DNA from: Trujillonella humicola
Lineage (GTDB): Bacteria > Actinomycetota > Actinomycetes > Mycobacteriales > Geodermatophilaceae
DNA length: 64,000 nucleotides
Reading direction: 5' to 3'
Assembly: GCF_046233715.1 (NCBI RefSeq)
Contig: NZ_JBJNRJ010000011.1
Span: 1 to 64,000, forward strand
Made by a program: the position numbers and the translations under genes. Shown in pieces: positions 8,412-16,674 of the stretch. Numbering within the stretch: position 1 is the first letter of the stretch; every line of letters begins with the position of its first letter. Under the pieces are notes generated by a model that did no database searches, was not told the DNA's origin, and worked only from the letters and a program-made list of their open reading frames with translations.

Positions 8412-9692
8412 ATGCGCGTTCTTGCGAGACGGAGTCGTACACGCCTTGCGGTGCCGGCCGTGCTGACGGCTGCCGTACTGGTCATGAGTGCGTGCGGAGG
8501 CGACGACGACTCCGACGGGGGGAGCTCCGGAGGCGATTCGGGCGGGGGCAACACCGATCTGCTGGGAGAGGAAAACGCCGCCTCCGGAGAACCCGTGAAG
8601 ATCGGCTGGGTGAGCACCGGGCAGACCCAGGCCATTGACACGTCGGACGAGATCGCGGCTGCCGAAGCCGTCGTGGCGTACGCGAACGAGCGTCTGGGCG
8701 GCCTCGGTGGGCGTCCGATCGAGCTGGTCATCTGCGAGGACAAGAACACGCCGGCCGGCGCCCAGGAGTGCGGCAACCAGTTCATCAGCGAGGACGTCGC
8801 GGCGGTCGCCGCCGGGACCACCGGGCAGATCGACGGGGTGCTCCAGTCCGTGGCCCCCGCCGGCATCCCGGCCGGCGTCAACCTGGTGTCGTCGCAGGTT
8901 GCGCTTGGCACGCCGGGCGTCTTCGTCTGGTCCAACCCCGTGTCGGCCTACGGTGTCCCGGCGGCCTACGCCCGTGAAGAGGGCATCGACAGCGCTGCGA
9001 TCATCGTCATCGACGTGCCGGGCGCGAGCGGCCCGGCTCGGGCGCTCGCCCCGACGCTCTTCGAGAACGCCGGCAGCTCGGCCACGGTCGTGCCGATCGC
9101 CCCCGGCACCCCCGACATGACGCCGCAGGTCCAGGCCGCCGAGAACGACGACCCGGGGATGTACTACCTCCTCGGCGACCCGACCTTCTGCACCAGCGCG
9201 CTCCAGGCGATCCGCACCCTCGGCATCGACAAGCCGGTCATGGCGCTGGACCGCTGCATCGGGCCGGACGCAGGTGCCAGCATCCCGGGCGGCTGGGAGG
9301 GCGTCCAGATCATCAGCCAGTCGGTCCAGGAGCCCGATGACGAGGAGTTCCAGCTCTTCGAGGCCGTGCTGGACGAGTACGGCGACGGACTCGAGCCGAC
9401 TCCGCAGTCGATCAGTGGCTACCAGGGCATGCTGAGCATGGTCCGAGCGGTCAACGCGTCGGAGGCGACGGACCTGACCGCGCCCGGCATCCTCGCCGCG
9501 CTCCAGGCCATGCCGGCCACCGCGTACCCGGTGGGCGGCGGCGCCGAGTTCCAGTGCAACGGGCAGGCCCTGCCGGACCTGTCGCCCAACGTCTGCTCGA
9601 CGGCCGGGTTCATCGCCGACGCCGACGCCGACGCTGCCCTCTCGAACTTCCGTGTCCTCGACACGGAGGGGATCTACGCGCTCGGCGGCTGA
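8412..9692 (+). CDS. Branched-chain amino acid-type ABC transporter substrate-binding lipoprotein
   Basis: A 426-residue periplasmic-binding-protein-type-I protein (Peripla_BP_6/LivK-like). It has an N-terminal signal peptide with lipobox MSAC (Cys about residue 28), then an Asp/Gly/Ser-rich linker, then the two-lobed domain beginning EPVKIGWVSTGQTQA. Exported and lipid-anchored outside the membrane. No permease or ATPase gene is next to it, so it is an orphan binding protein. It is clearly paralogous to the protein at 34969-36237, sharing GRPIEL, TPAGAQ, FQCNG and a VLDTEGIY ending. Probably captures a substrate or intermediate of the catabolic island; ligand unknown. Confidence 0.92.
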   Translation: MRVLARRSRTRLAVPAVLTAAVLVMSACGGDDDSDGGSSGGDSGGGNTDLLGEENAASGEPVKIGWVSTGQTQAIDTSDEIAAAEAVVAYANERLGGLGGRPIELVICEDKNTPAGAQECGNQFISEDVAAVAAGTTGQIDGVLQSVAPAGIPAGVNLVSSQVALGTPGVFVWSNPVSAYGVPAAYAREEGIDSAAIIVIDVPGASGPARALAPTLFENAGSSATVVPIAPGTPDMTPQVQAAENDDPGMYYLLGDPTFCTSALQAIRTLGIDKPVMALDRCIGPDAGASIPGGWEGVQIISQSVQEPDDEEFQLFEAVLDEYGDGLEPTPQSISGYQGMLSMVRAVNASEATDLTAPGILAALQAMPATAYPVGGGAEFQCNGQALPDLSPNVCSTAGFIADADADAALSNFRVLDTEGIYALGG

Positions 9693-9708
9693 CTCCCGCG
9701 CCGTGCGT

Positions 9709-9745
9709 ACCCGGCCCCGTCGACGTCCCGTCGACGGGGCCGGGT
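9709..9745. terminator. Strong stem-loop after binding-protein gene
   Basis: A perfect 16-bp inverted repeat (9709-9724 with 9730-9745) around a 5-base loop, 17 bases after the stop of the binding-protein gene. There is no T-tract, as is usual for high-GC actinobacterial terminators. Confidence 0.75.
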
Positions 9746-9774
9746 CGCGTCCGGGCCGGCACGGGGGCCGCGGC

Positions 9775-9804
9775 GCGAGCCCCGGGATCGCGAGCCCCGG
9801 GATG
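9775..9804 (+). repeat. Tandem 15-bp direct repeat
   Basis: Two adjacent copies of GCGAGCCCCGGGAT plus one variable base. It lies at the start of decayed DNA and may mark a duplication or slippage event. Confidence 0.6.
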
Positions 9805-9999
9805 CAGCACCGGCTCGCCGGCCACGCCGAGCCGGCGATGCATCTGCTCACCCACCGGGCCTCCGGCTTCCAGCCGCGGCGGTTGCGGGCGATCGAGGAG
9901 CTGCTGCGGGAGGAGACGGCGGCCGGTCGGCTGGACGTGCCGATGGATCCGCATGAGCCGGCCTACGTGGTCGTCCGGCTCATCGAGTCCTGCACCTAG
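9802..9999 (+). pseudogene. TetR-family C-terminal fragment
   Basis: About 65 residues resembling the ligand-domain end of a TetR-type regulator (FQPRRLRAIEELLREETAAG, then MDPHEPAYVVVRLIES) without any DNA-binding domain, ended by TAG at 9997. The flanking frames do not restore the gene. Best read as a remnant; recognition rests on pattern only. Confidence 0.4.
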
Positions 10000-10091
10000 C
10001 TCGACGTCCTTCTCGTCGGCCGCGACGTCACCGGCGTCGGCGCCTTCGCCCGACCCCGCCTCTCCGCCCCGAGGAGCTCGCGTGCGCACGG

Positions 10092-11170
10092 GTGCTGCAC
10101 AGCGGCATCGCCGAGCGCGCCTTCGCCTGGCTGGGTCCGGCGGCGCGGCCCGTCCGGGCGATCCACGACGGCATCGCCGCCCTCACCCACCGGGCGGTGG
10201 GGACGGCGCTGCACGCCGGTGCCCTCGCCGTCGGCGCCCTCGCGTCCCCGCAGGTGGACGGCCGCCCGCTCGACGCGTCCCCGCCGCGCCCGTCGCGCTG
10301 GCCGTCCTCGACCGCGCCCACGGGGACCTGCTCGACCGGGAGACGCCGGCCCCCGCCACCACGATGACCGTCCGTCGGGCGGGCGCGGCCGTGCCCGTCG
10401 ATCGCGACGCCCTGGCCGCCGCCTTCCCCGGGGCGTCCGGTCGGCTCGTCGTCTTCCTGCACGGGCTGACCGACAACCGACAGCGCCTGGTCCACGCGTC
10501 CGAACGCCACCGCCACCGGCGGGGGGTCACCTAGCGGACCCTGCTCGAGCAGGACCTCGGCCTGACCCTGTCTTCTTCCGGTACAACACCGGCCTGCACG
10601 TCTCCGACAACGGCCGCCGGCTCGCCGACCTGCTGGGTCGGCTGCTCGAGGCCTGGCCGGTCGCCGCGCAGGACCTGGTCCTCGTCGGCCACTCGATGGG
10701 CGGGCTGGTCGCGCGCAGCGCCCTGCACCAGGTCGGCGGCGGAGCCGGGGCCGCCGCGCCGTGGACCCGGGCTGCTGGCCGCCCGCAGCGTCGGAATCAC
10801 GGACCTGCGCCGCGGAACGCTCGTGGAGGACGACTGGGCCGACCGCGACCTCGACGACCCCGTGCCCCGCCGGCACCCGCACGTACCGCTGCACGACGGG
10901 GCTCGTCACCTCGTCGTCCTGGCCACCGTCGCCGCCGACCAGACGGCACGGACCGCCCACCTCCTGGGCGACCTGCTCGTGCCACCCCGCAGTGCGAGCG
11001 GTGACTCCGGCGACGACGACCGGCTGGCGTTCCCGCACGACCACGTCCACCGGCCCGGCCGGTTGCACCACGTCGACCTGCCCAACCACCCGCGGGTGTA
11101 CGCGCAGGTCCGGCGGTGGCTGGAGACCCAACCCGAAGGCCCGCCTCCGCGTCGTGACCGTGCACCGTGA
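10092..11170 (+). pseudogene. Alpha/beta hydrolase (lipase/esterase) remnant, multiple frameshifts
   Basis: Fragments of one hydrolase lie in order but in different frames. An N-terminal helical region (AERAFAWLGPAARPVRAIHDG) is in the frame of 10092. LVVFLHGLTDNR, the oxyanion-loop region, is in a second frame to about 10534. The nucleophile elbow LVLVGHSMGGLVARSAL lies in a third frame around 10670-10740. The C-terminal part (GITDLRRGTLVEDDWADRD, then HHVDLPNHPRVYAQVRRWL) is in the second frame again to 11170. At least three frame changes plus an apparent central loss make it non-functional. Confidence 0.75.
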
Positions 11171-11194
11171 CGCCGAGCCGGTGCCGGGGCGCCG

Positions 11195-12412
11195 TCAGAG
11201 GCCGAGCAACCCCCTGAGGTTGTCGCTCATGATCTGCCTCTGCTCCTCCGGCGAGAGCACCGCGATGTCGTGGAGGTAGTCGACCGGCATGCGCAGCCCC
11301 TCCGGGTGCGGCCAGTCCGAGCCGAACAGGATGTGGTCGGCGCCGATGGTGTCGCGCAGCTCGACGATGTCGTCCTCGTAGAACGGCGCGATCCAGACGT
11401 GCTCGGTGAACGACTCGATGGGGTCGCGGCGGAACTTGGTGGGGTACTTGCCGTAGGCCTTCTTCATGTGGAACAGCAGCTCGATCGCCCAGCGTGAGCC
11501 GACCTCGATCGTGGCGACCCGCAGGGTGGGGTGGCGGTCGAAGACGCCGTGCGAGACCAGCGCGGCCAGCGTCTCGTACGTCGGGCGCTCGATGTGCATC
11601 TCGAGGACGTCGGCGAAGGGGCCGGCCTCGACGCCGCTGAACGGGCGCTCGCCCCACTTCTCGCCGATCCACTGGTAGCCGGAGTCGCCACCGTGGTAGG
11701 CGACCACGATGCCGGCCTCGGCCGCCGTCGCCCAGAAGCGGTCGAAGCGGACGTCGCCTGGGGACCACGACAGCGGGCCGGTCCGCACCGGCCCGGGGAC
11801 CATCGCCACCCACTTGGCGCCGGCGTCGCGGACCCGCTCGAGCTCGGCGACGGCGAGGTCGGGATCGATCAGGGACATCAGCGGCGCGCCGAAGATCCGG
11901 TCCTGGTAGCCGTACCCCCAGTCCTCCTCCAGCCACCGGTTGAAGGCGCCGACCACGTTGTAGAGGTCGCGGGGACGGTCGCGCAGCGCCTGCTCCATGC
12001 CCACGCCGGAGGTCGGGAACATCAGGGTGGCGGCCACCCCCTGCTCGTCGAGGGTGCGCAGCCGGTTCTCGCGGTCCCGGTACGGCGGCACGTCGTCGGT
12101 GACCTGGATCTGGTTGCCGACGGTCTCGGCGACGCTCTTGCCCTCGGGGTTGATCCCGCGGAAGAAGTCGCCCAGCACGCCGGGTGCCCCCACCCGGGCG
12201 AACGCCGGGTCGGCGTTCATCGTCCAGAGCCGGTCGGCGACCAGCAGCCGTCGCTTCCCGTCGATCTGCGCCCAGCGGATGGCGCCGCGCGACTCGGCCG
12301 GCAGGTGGCGGGTGTAGGCGTCGACGGTCTCGTAGTAGTGCTCGTCGGCGTCGTACAGCGGGAAGTCGACGGACATGCCGCCGACCGCGGGAGCTGTGGT
12401 GCCGGCAACCAT
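11195..12412 (-). CDS. Amidohydrolase-family metal-dependent hydrolase
   Basis: A 405-residue amidohydrolase-2 (TIM-barrel, decarboxylase/hydrolase clade) protein. Metal-site motifs are present: DADEHYYE near the N-terminus, AYHGGDSG in mid-barrel and FGSDWPHPEG near the C-terminus. ATG 12412 is chosen because GGAGGAAT precedes it; an upstream in-frame start at 12442 has none. A predicted promoter with operator B overlaps the end of the epoxide hydrolase gene. Members hydrolyse or decarboxylate ring-cleavage-type products; the substrate here is unknown. Likely acts with the upstream epoxide hydrolase. Confidence 0.88.
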   Translation of the reverse strand: MVAGTTAPAVGGMSVDFPLYDADEHYYETVDAYTRHLPAESRGAIRWAQIDGKRRLLVADRLWTMNADPAFARVGAPGVLGDFFRGINPEGKSVAETVGNQIQVTDDVPPYRDRENRLRTLDEQGVAATLMFPTSGVGMEQALRDRPRDLYNVVGAFNRWLEEDWGYGYQDRIFGAPLMSLIDPDLAVAELERVRDAGAKWVAMVPGPVRTGPLSWSPGDVRFDRFWATAAEAGIVVAYHGGDSGYQWIGEKWGERPFSGVEAGPFADVLEMHIERPTYETLAALVSHGVFDRHPTLRVATIEVGSRWAIELLFHMKKAYGKYPTKFRRDPIESFTEHVWIAPFYEDDIVELRDTIGADHILFGSDWPHPEGLRMPVDYLHDIAVLSPEEQRQIMSDNLRGLLGL

Positions 12413-12456
12413 GATTCCTCCGGGACGAGACGGTCGTCGCACGGTGGCACCGTGTC

Positions 12457-12473
12457 GGGGTCAATCTGACCCC
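12457..12473. promoter_or_regulatory. Palindrome GGGGTCA-ATC-TGACCCC
   Basis: A perfect 7-3-7 inverted repeat in the amidohydrolase leader/promoter region, followed on the plus strand by TTTTT. It encloses the proposed minus-strand -10 box (12464-12469). No plus-strand gene ends here, so a second operator is likelier than a terminator. Confidence 0.5.
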
Positions 12474-12492
12474 TTTTTGACGGAAACGTCAA
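12464..12492 (-). promoter_or_regulatory. Promoter for amidohydrolase gene
   Basis: On the minus strand -35 TTGACG (12492-12487) and -10 TCAGAT (12469-12464), spacer 17. The -35 box is one arm of the operator B palindrome. Confidence 0.5.
12477..12492. promoter_or_regulatory. Operator B1, TTGACG-GAAA-CGTCAA
   Basis: A perfect 6-4-6 palindrome overlapping the stop codon of the epoxide hydrolase gene (12489-12491) and 65 bases upstream of the amidohydrolase start. It belongs to a family of eight related sites across the window. Confidence 0.75.
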
Positions 12493-13664
12493 GTGGGCGA
12501 GGTCGTCCGCAGCGGTCGGAAGAAGTCCCGGACGTCCTCCACGAACAGCCCCGGCTCCTCCAGCGCCGCGAAGTGGCCGCCGCGGACGTGCTCCCGCCAC
12601 ATCCGCAGGTCGGGGAACTGCCCGCCGACCCAGTCCTCCAGGGGCTGGTAGATGTCATGCGGGTAGACGGAGATGCCGACCGGGACCGACACCGCCGGCC
12701 GCAGCGCGGACGGATCCCGGGCGGATTCCCAGTACAGGCGGGCCGAGGACGCCGCCGAGTCGGTGAACCAGTAGACCGAGACCAGGTCGAGGACCCGGTC
12801 GGCGCCCAGCGCCTGCACCGGGTCGCCCGCGCAGTCGGTCCACGCCCAGAGCTTCTCGAGGATCCAGGCGCACTGGCCGGCGGGGGAGTCCGCGAGGCCG
12901 TAGCCGAGCGTCTGCGGCCGGGTCTGCTGCTGGCTCGCGTAGCCGGAGTCGACCGTGCGGTAGTGCCGGGCCGCCCGGACGGCGCGCTCCTCCCGCTCGG
13001 TACGGGGTTCGAAGCCCCGCGGCGGCGGGGCGCTCGCCATGTTCAGGTGGACGCCGACCGTGCGGTCGGCATGGCGAGCGCCGAGGTTGGCAGCGACGAA
13101 GGAGCCCCAGTCCCCGCCCTGGGCGCCGAAGCGCCGGTAGCCGAGCCGGCCCATGAGCTCGGCCCACGCGTCGGCGATCCGCGGGAGCCCCCAGCCGGCC
13201 TGGGTGGGCTTCCCGCTCCACCCGTAACCGGGCAGGGAGGGCGCGACGACCGAGAAGGCGTCGGCGGGGTCGCCGCCGTGCGCCGCCGGGTCCGTCAGCG
13301 GGCCGAGGACGTCCAGGAACTCCACGACGGCGCCCGGCCAGCCGTGGGTCAGGACGAGCGGGAGGGCCCCGGGCTGCGCCGAGCGGACGTGCAGGAAGTG
13401 GATCGGCAGCCCGTCGACCTCGGTGAGCGCTTGCTCGACGCCGTTCAGCCGGGCCTGCCGGCTCGGCCAGTCGTACCCGTCCCCCCAGTACGCGCAGAGG
13501 TCCTGCAGGACGTGCAGGGGTACACCCTGGGACCAGTCGTCGACGGTCTCGGGATCGGGCCACCGGGTCGCGCGGAGGCGGCGGCGGAGGTCCTCCACGT
13601 GCTCGTCGGAGACGGCGACGGAGAACGGGTGGACGTCGGAGGCGCCTGTGGGGGAGGAGCTCAC
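12489..13664 (-). CDS. Epoxide hydrolase, EHN-domain alpha/beta hydrolase
   Basis: A 391-residue protein with the N-terminal epoxide hydrolase (EHN) domain at about residues 10-115 and a C-terminal alpha/beta-hydrolase domain. Visible motifs: oxyanion-hole HGWPG, nucleophile aspartate in GGDWGS, catalytic histidine in GGHFAALE. Likely opens an epoxide to a diol through an aspartyl ester intermediate. First gene of a minus-strand pair with the amidohydrolase 76 bases downstream, which also seems to have its own promoter. Confidence 0.9.
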   Translation of the reverse strand: MSSSPTGASDVHPFSVAVSDEHVEDLRRRLRATRWPDPETVDDWSQGVPLHVLQDLCAYWGDGYDWPSRQARLNGVEQALTEVDGLPIHFLHVRSAQPGALPLVLTHGWPGAVVEFLDVLGPLTDPAAHGGDPADAFSVVAPSLPGYGWSGKPTQAGWGLPRIADAWAELMGRLGYRRFGAQGGDWGSFVAANLGARHADRTVGVHLNMASAPPPRGFEPRTEREERAVRAARHYRTVDSGYASQQQTRPQTLGYGLADSPAGQCAWILEKLWAWTDCAGDPVQALGADRVLDLVSVYWFTDSAASSARLYWESARDPSALRPAVSVPVGISVYPHDIYQPLEDWVGGQFPDLRMWREHVRGGHFAALEEPGLFVEDVRDFFRPLRTTSPT

Positions 13665-13994
13665 GGTCGGCCGCCGGCGACGAGGGGCGCCTCCCCGAAC
13701 TCCGTGCCGGGCGACCGCGGCGTCCGGGCCGTCCGCACGATCTGCCGCACGTCGGTGGGCGGACGGGCGGTCCGGTCCGGCGACGGGGTGCTGGGCACGT
13801 GGCCTCCCGGGGATGTCGGCGCCGGGTCCGAGGCGGCACCGGCCCCGGCCGTGGTGCCGGGAGCAGATCGCCGCCCGACCGTGGTGTCAAGCCGGCCCGA
13901 GCGTCGCTTGCACCGACCGGGGCCCCGGTGTATCAGTTAACTCAATCACCTGAATCCAGTGTCCAGCGCCATCGCGCGCCATGAGGGGAGACCC
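13665..13994. other. Divergent intergenic region, 330 bp
   Basis: Lies between the epoxide hydrolase (minus) and F420 reductase (plus) genes. No gene is visible; the only clear element is operator C at 13930-13950. The F420 reductase ribosome site GAGGGGAG lies at 13983-13990. Confidence 0.5.
13930..13950 (-). promoter_or_regulatory. Operator C element upstream of F420 reductase
   Basis: Plus-strand GTATCAGTTAACTCAATCAC aligns with GAATCAGCTAACTCATCTGC at 23374. It contains the 8-bp palindrome AGTTAACT and lies 45 bases upstream of the start codon. Confidence 0.55.
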
Positions 13995-14705
13995 ATGTCC
14001 TCCACCGCCGGCGCCGCTGCGCCCGTCGATGCCGCCCGCCTGGTCGTCGGGGTGCTCGGGGGCACCGGACCGCAGGGACGGGGCCTGGCCGTGCGTCTGG
14101 CGGCCGCGGGTCAGCGGGTCCTGCTGGGCTCCCGCGACGCCGAGCGGGCCGTCGAGGTGGCCGCGCAGGTCGCCGACCGCGCGTCGACCGCCGGCGGCGT
14201 GGAGGCCGCGGTGACCGGCGGCGGGAACGCCGACGTCGCCGGTGCCGCGGACCTGGTGATCGTCGCGGTGCCCTTCGGTGGGCACGCCGAAACCGTCCGG
14301 GACCTGGCCGGGCCGCTTGCGGGCAAGGTGGTCGTGGACTGCGTGGTGCCGATGGGCTTCGACGAGCTCGGCGCGTACGTGCTGGAGGTCCCGGAGGGGT
14401 CGGTGACCCAGCAGGCCGCGGCGCTGCTGCCCGACTCGCACGTCGTGGGGGCGTTCCACCACCTGTCGGCCGTCCTGCTGGAGGACCTGTCCCGGCCGAC
14501 CCTGGACGGCGACGTGATGGTCGTCGGTGACGATCGCGCCTCGACCGATCTGGTGCAGGCCCTGGCCGGGCGGTTGCCGGGTATGCGCGGGGTCTATGCC
14601 GGCCGGCTGCGCAACGCCCGCCAGGTCGAGGCCCTGACCATCAACCTGGTGTCGGTCAACCGCCGCTACAAGGCCCACGCCGGCGTCCGCATCACCGATG
14701 TCTGA
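13995..14705 (+). CDS. npdG: NADPH-dependent F420 reductase
   Basis: A 236-residue Rossmann protein with the family's NADP-binding opening VVGVLGGTGPQGRGLA, the VIVAVPFGGHAETV strand and C-terminal KAHAGVRITDV. It would move hydride between NADPH and coenzyme F420, supplying reduced F420 for the two luciferase-like oxidoreductases in this window. ATG 13995 has GAGGGGAG before it. The last eight bases overlap the following multi-HTH gene, so expression of the two is coupled. Confidence 0.88.
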   Translation: MSSTAGAAAPVDAARLVVGVLGGTGPQGRGLAVRLAAAGQRVLLGSRDAERAVEVAAQVADRASTAGGVEAAVTGGGNADVAGAADLVIVAVPFGGHAETVRDLAGPLAGKVVVDCVVPMGFDELGAYVLEVPEGSVTQQAAALLPDSHVVGAFHHLSAVLLEDLSRPTLDGDVMVVGDDRASTDLVQALAGRLPGMRGVYAGRLRNARQVEALTINLVSVNRRYKAHAGVRITDV

Positions 14706-15885
14706 CGCCGCGCCGCCGGTGGGGGCCCTGGGGGAGGCGCTCGTCGCGTGGCGGACGGCATCCGGACTGAGTCGCGCGGCCGCCGCGAGGCGGATCGGCG
14801 TCGCCCACACGACCCTGCGCCAGTGGGAGATCGCCGGGGTCCGGCCGCAGCCGCTGCAGATGGCGCGGCTGGCCGAGGCCCTCGGGGTCCCGGTGGACCG
14901 GCTCCGCGCCGTCGCGGGGCCGGACCGGGTGCGGACGCCCTCCACGTCGGGAGGTTCGTCCGCCTCCGCGCTCTGTCGTGCGCGGCTGTCTGCCGGACTG
15001 ACGGCGACCCAGCTGGCGCGGAAGGTCGGCGTCGGCCCCGCGACCGTCTCCCGCTGGGAGACCGGCGGCCGCCGTCCGTCGGCGGCGTCCCGTGCCCGTG
15101 TCGCCGCGGCCCTGCGGCTGTGCCCGGCCGACCTGGACCGCGTCCTCCCCGAGGTTCCCGCCGCCGCCGGCGGGACGGTGCTGTCAGGCCTCGGTGCGCT
15201 GCGTCGGGAGCGGGGCCTCACCCAGCGCGAGCTCCGCCTGCGGCTCGGCGTCGCGGCGGCGACCGTGGTGGCCTGGGAGACCGGTCGGGCCCCGGTCCCG
15301 GCCGCACGCCTGCGTGACGTCGCCGCCGTTCTCGGCTGCTCGACCGAGCACCTGGTGGCGTCGGCCCGGGTGATCGCGCCGCGGTGCCGGAGGCCACTCG
15401 CCGAGCTGCGCCGCGGCAGCGGCTGGACCCAGCGGGAACTCGCCCACCACCTGGGGGTCAGTGTCCGGTCGGTCGCGCGCTGGGAGCGGGGCGCGGCTGC
15501 GCTGCCGCTGTGGGCGGTCCCCGTCGTGGCGCGCTGTCTCCAGCGGTCGCCGTCCCGGGTGGCGGCCGCCGGGGGCATCGCACTGCCCCCGCTGCCTCAT
15601 CCGAGCACCTGGCGTCGGGATGACCTGCCCCGGCTGCTGGAAGTCCTCCGCTCGGGGGTCGGCCGGTCCGCTGCGTCGATGGGGCGTGAGCTCGGGACGT
15701 CGGGGCGGCAGGTGCGGTCCTGGGAGACCGGCGCCACGGTGCCGACGCCGGCCGCCGCCCAGCGCCTGGAGCTGCTGCACGGCCTGCCGCACGGTGCGCT
15801 CGGCCGGTTGCTCGACCCGGTCGCGGCCCGTCCCTCCACCACGCTCCGCCCGGACGACCGGGCGAGGACGCGGGACGCCGGATGA
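14698..15885 (+). CDS. Protein of five tandem Cro/C1-type HTH domains
   Basis: A 395-residue protein made almost wholly of five XRE-type helix-turn-helix repeats, at about residues 11-69, 91-146, 164-220, 234-290 and 313-372. Each repeat has the Cro/C1 signature with a W-E pair after the recognition helix (RQWE, SRWETG, VAWETG, ARWERG, RSWETG). No ligand, protease or multimerisation domain is evident; linkers are short and Ala/Pro-rich. It overlaps the F420 reductase gene by eight bases and touches the hydratase gene. Typical XRE regulators carry one HTH, so a single chain able to contact up to five half-sites is unusual. Function unknown; DNA binding inferred. Confidence 0.85.
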   Translation: MSDAAPPVGALGEALVAWRTASGLSRAAAARRIGVAHTTLRQWEIAGVRPQPLQMARLAEALGVPVDRLRAVAGPDRVRTPSTSGGSSASALCRARLSAGLTATQLARKVGVGPATVSRWETGGRRPSAASRARVAAALRLCPADLDRVLPEVPAAAGGTVLSGLGALRRERGLTQRELRLRLGVAAATVVAWETGRAPVPAARLRDVAAVLGCSTEHLVASARVIAPRCRRPLAELRRGSGWTQRELAHHLGVSVRSVARWERGAAALPLWAVPVVARCLQRSPSRVAAAGGIALPPLPHPSTWRRDDLPRLLEVLRSGVGRSAASMGRELGTSGRQVRSWETGATVPTPAAAQRLELLHGLPHGALGRLLDPVAARPSTTLRPDDRARTRDAG

Positions 15886-15923
15886 GCCGGCCTGTCGTCA
15901 CGATCAACGAGAGAGGTCCCGAC

Positions 15924-16664
15924 ATGGCCGACCAGGAAGTCCGGCTCGACGTCGCCGACGGCGTCGCCACGGTGACGCTCGACGCCCCTGAGCGGCGCAA
16001 CGCACTGACGCCTGCCATGGCCGCGGAGTTCGTCGCGGCGCTCGACGAGGTCGACGCCCGACCGGAGGTGGGCGCGGTGGTCGTGCAGGGCGTGGGCCGG
16101 TCCTTCTGTGCCGGCGGGGACATCGCGACGCTGGCCGACGCGGCGCAGGACCCCGCCGCCGCGGAGGGCTGGGACGGCGTGGGGGCGATCTACGGCTCCT
16201 TCCGCCGCCTCGGCGCGGTCCGCGTGCCGACCATCGCCGCGGTCCGCGGTTCGGCCGTCGGGGCCGGCATGAACATGCTGCTCGCGGCCGACCTGCGGAT
16301 CGTGGCCCGGGACGCCCGGCTGATCTGCGGCTTCCTCAAGCGCGGTCTGCACCCCGGGGGCGGGCACTTCGTGCTGCTGTCCCGGCTGATCGGCCGGGAG
16401 GCCGCGGCGGCCATGGCCCTGTTCGGCGAGGAGGTGGACGGCGGACGTGCGGCCGAGCTGGGACTCGCGTGGGAGGCGGTCGACGATGCCGCGGTCGAGG
16501 ACCGTGCGCACGAGCTGGCGCGGCGGGTGGCCTCCGACCCGGACCTCGCCCGGCTCGCGGTGGCCAGCTTTCGTACGGAGACGGCCACGGCTGTCAGCTG
16601 GGACGTGGCCATGCAGCTCGAGCGGCCTTCGCAGATGTGGTCCATGCGCCGGTCGGCGTCCTGA
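15924..16664 (+). CDS. Enoyl-CoA hydratase/isomerase family protein
   Basis: A 246-residue crotonase-fold protein. Oxyanion-hole strands are visible (SFCAGGD and GSAVGAGMNMLLAADLRI); LKRGLHPGGGH replaces the usual region carrying the first catalytic Glu, as in several mycobacterial EchA-type paralogs, so the reaction may not be simple hydration. ATG 15924 is chosen for its GAGAGG ribosome site; ATG 15882, overlapping the previous stop, would add 14 residues. Confidence 0.85.
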   Translation: MADQEVRLDVADGVATVTLDAPERRNALTPAMAAEFVAALDEVDARPEVGAVVVQGVGRSFCAGGDIATLADAAQDPAAAEGWDGVGAIYGSFRRLGAVRVPTIAAVRGSAVGAGMNMLLAADLRIVARDARLICGFLKRGLHPGGGHFVLLSRLIGREAAAAMALFGEEVDGGRAAELGLAWEAVDDAAVEDRAHELARRVASDPDLARLAVASFRTETATAVSWDVAMQLERPSQMWSMRRSAS

Positions 16665-16674
16665 GGTGCCCGTG

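Noticed and set aside
12457..12478. Rho-independent terminator on the plus strand
   Set aside because: No plus-strand gene ends nearby; both neighbours are on the minus strand and it overlaps a promoter.
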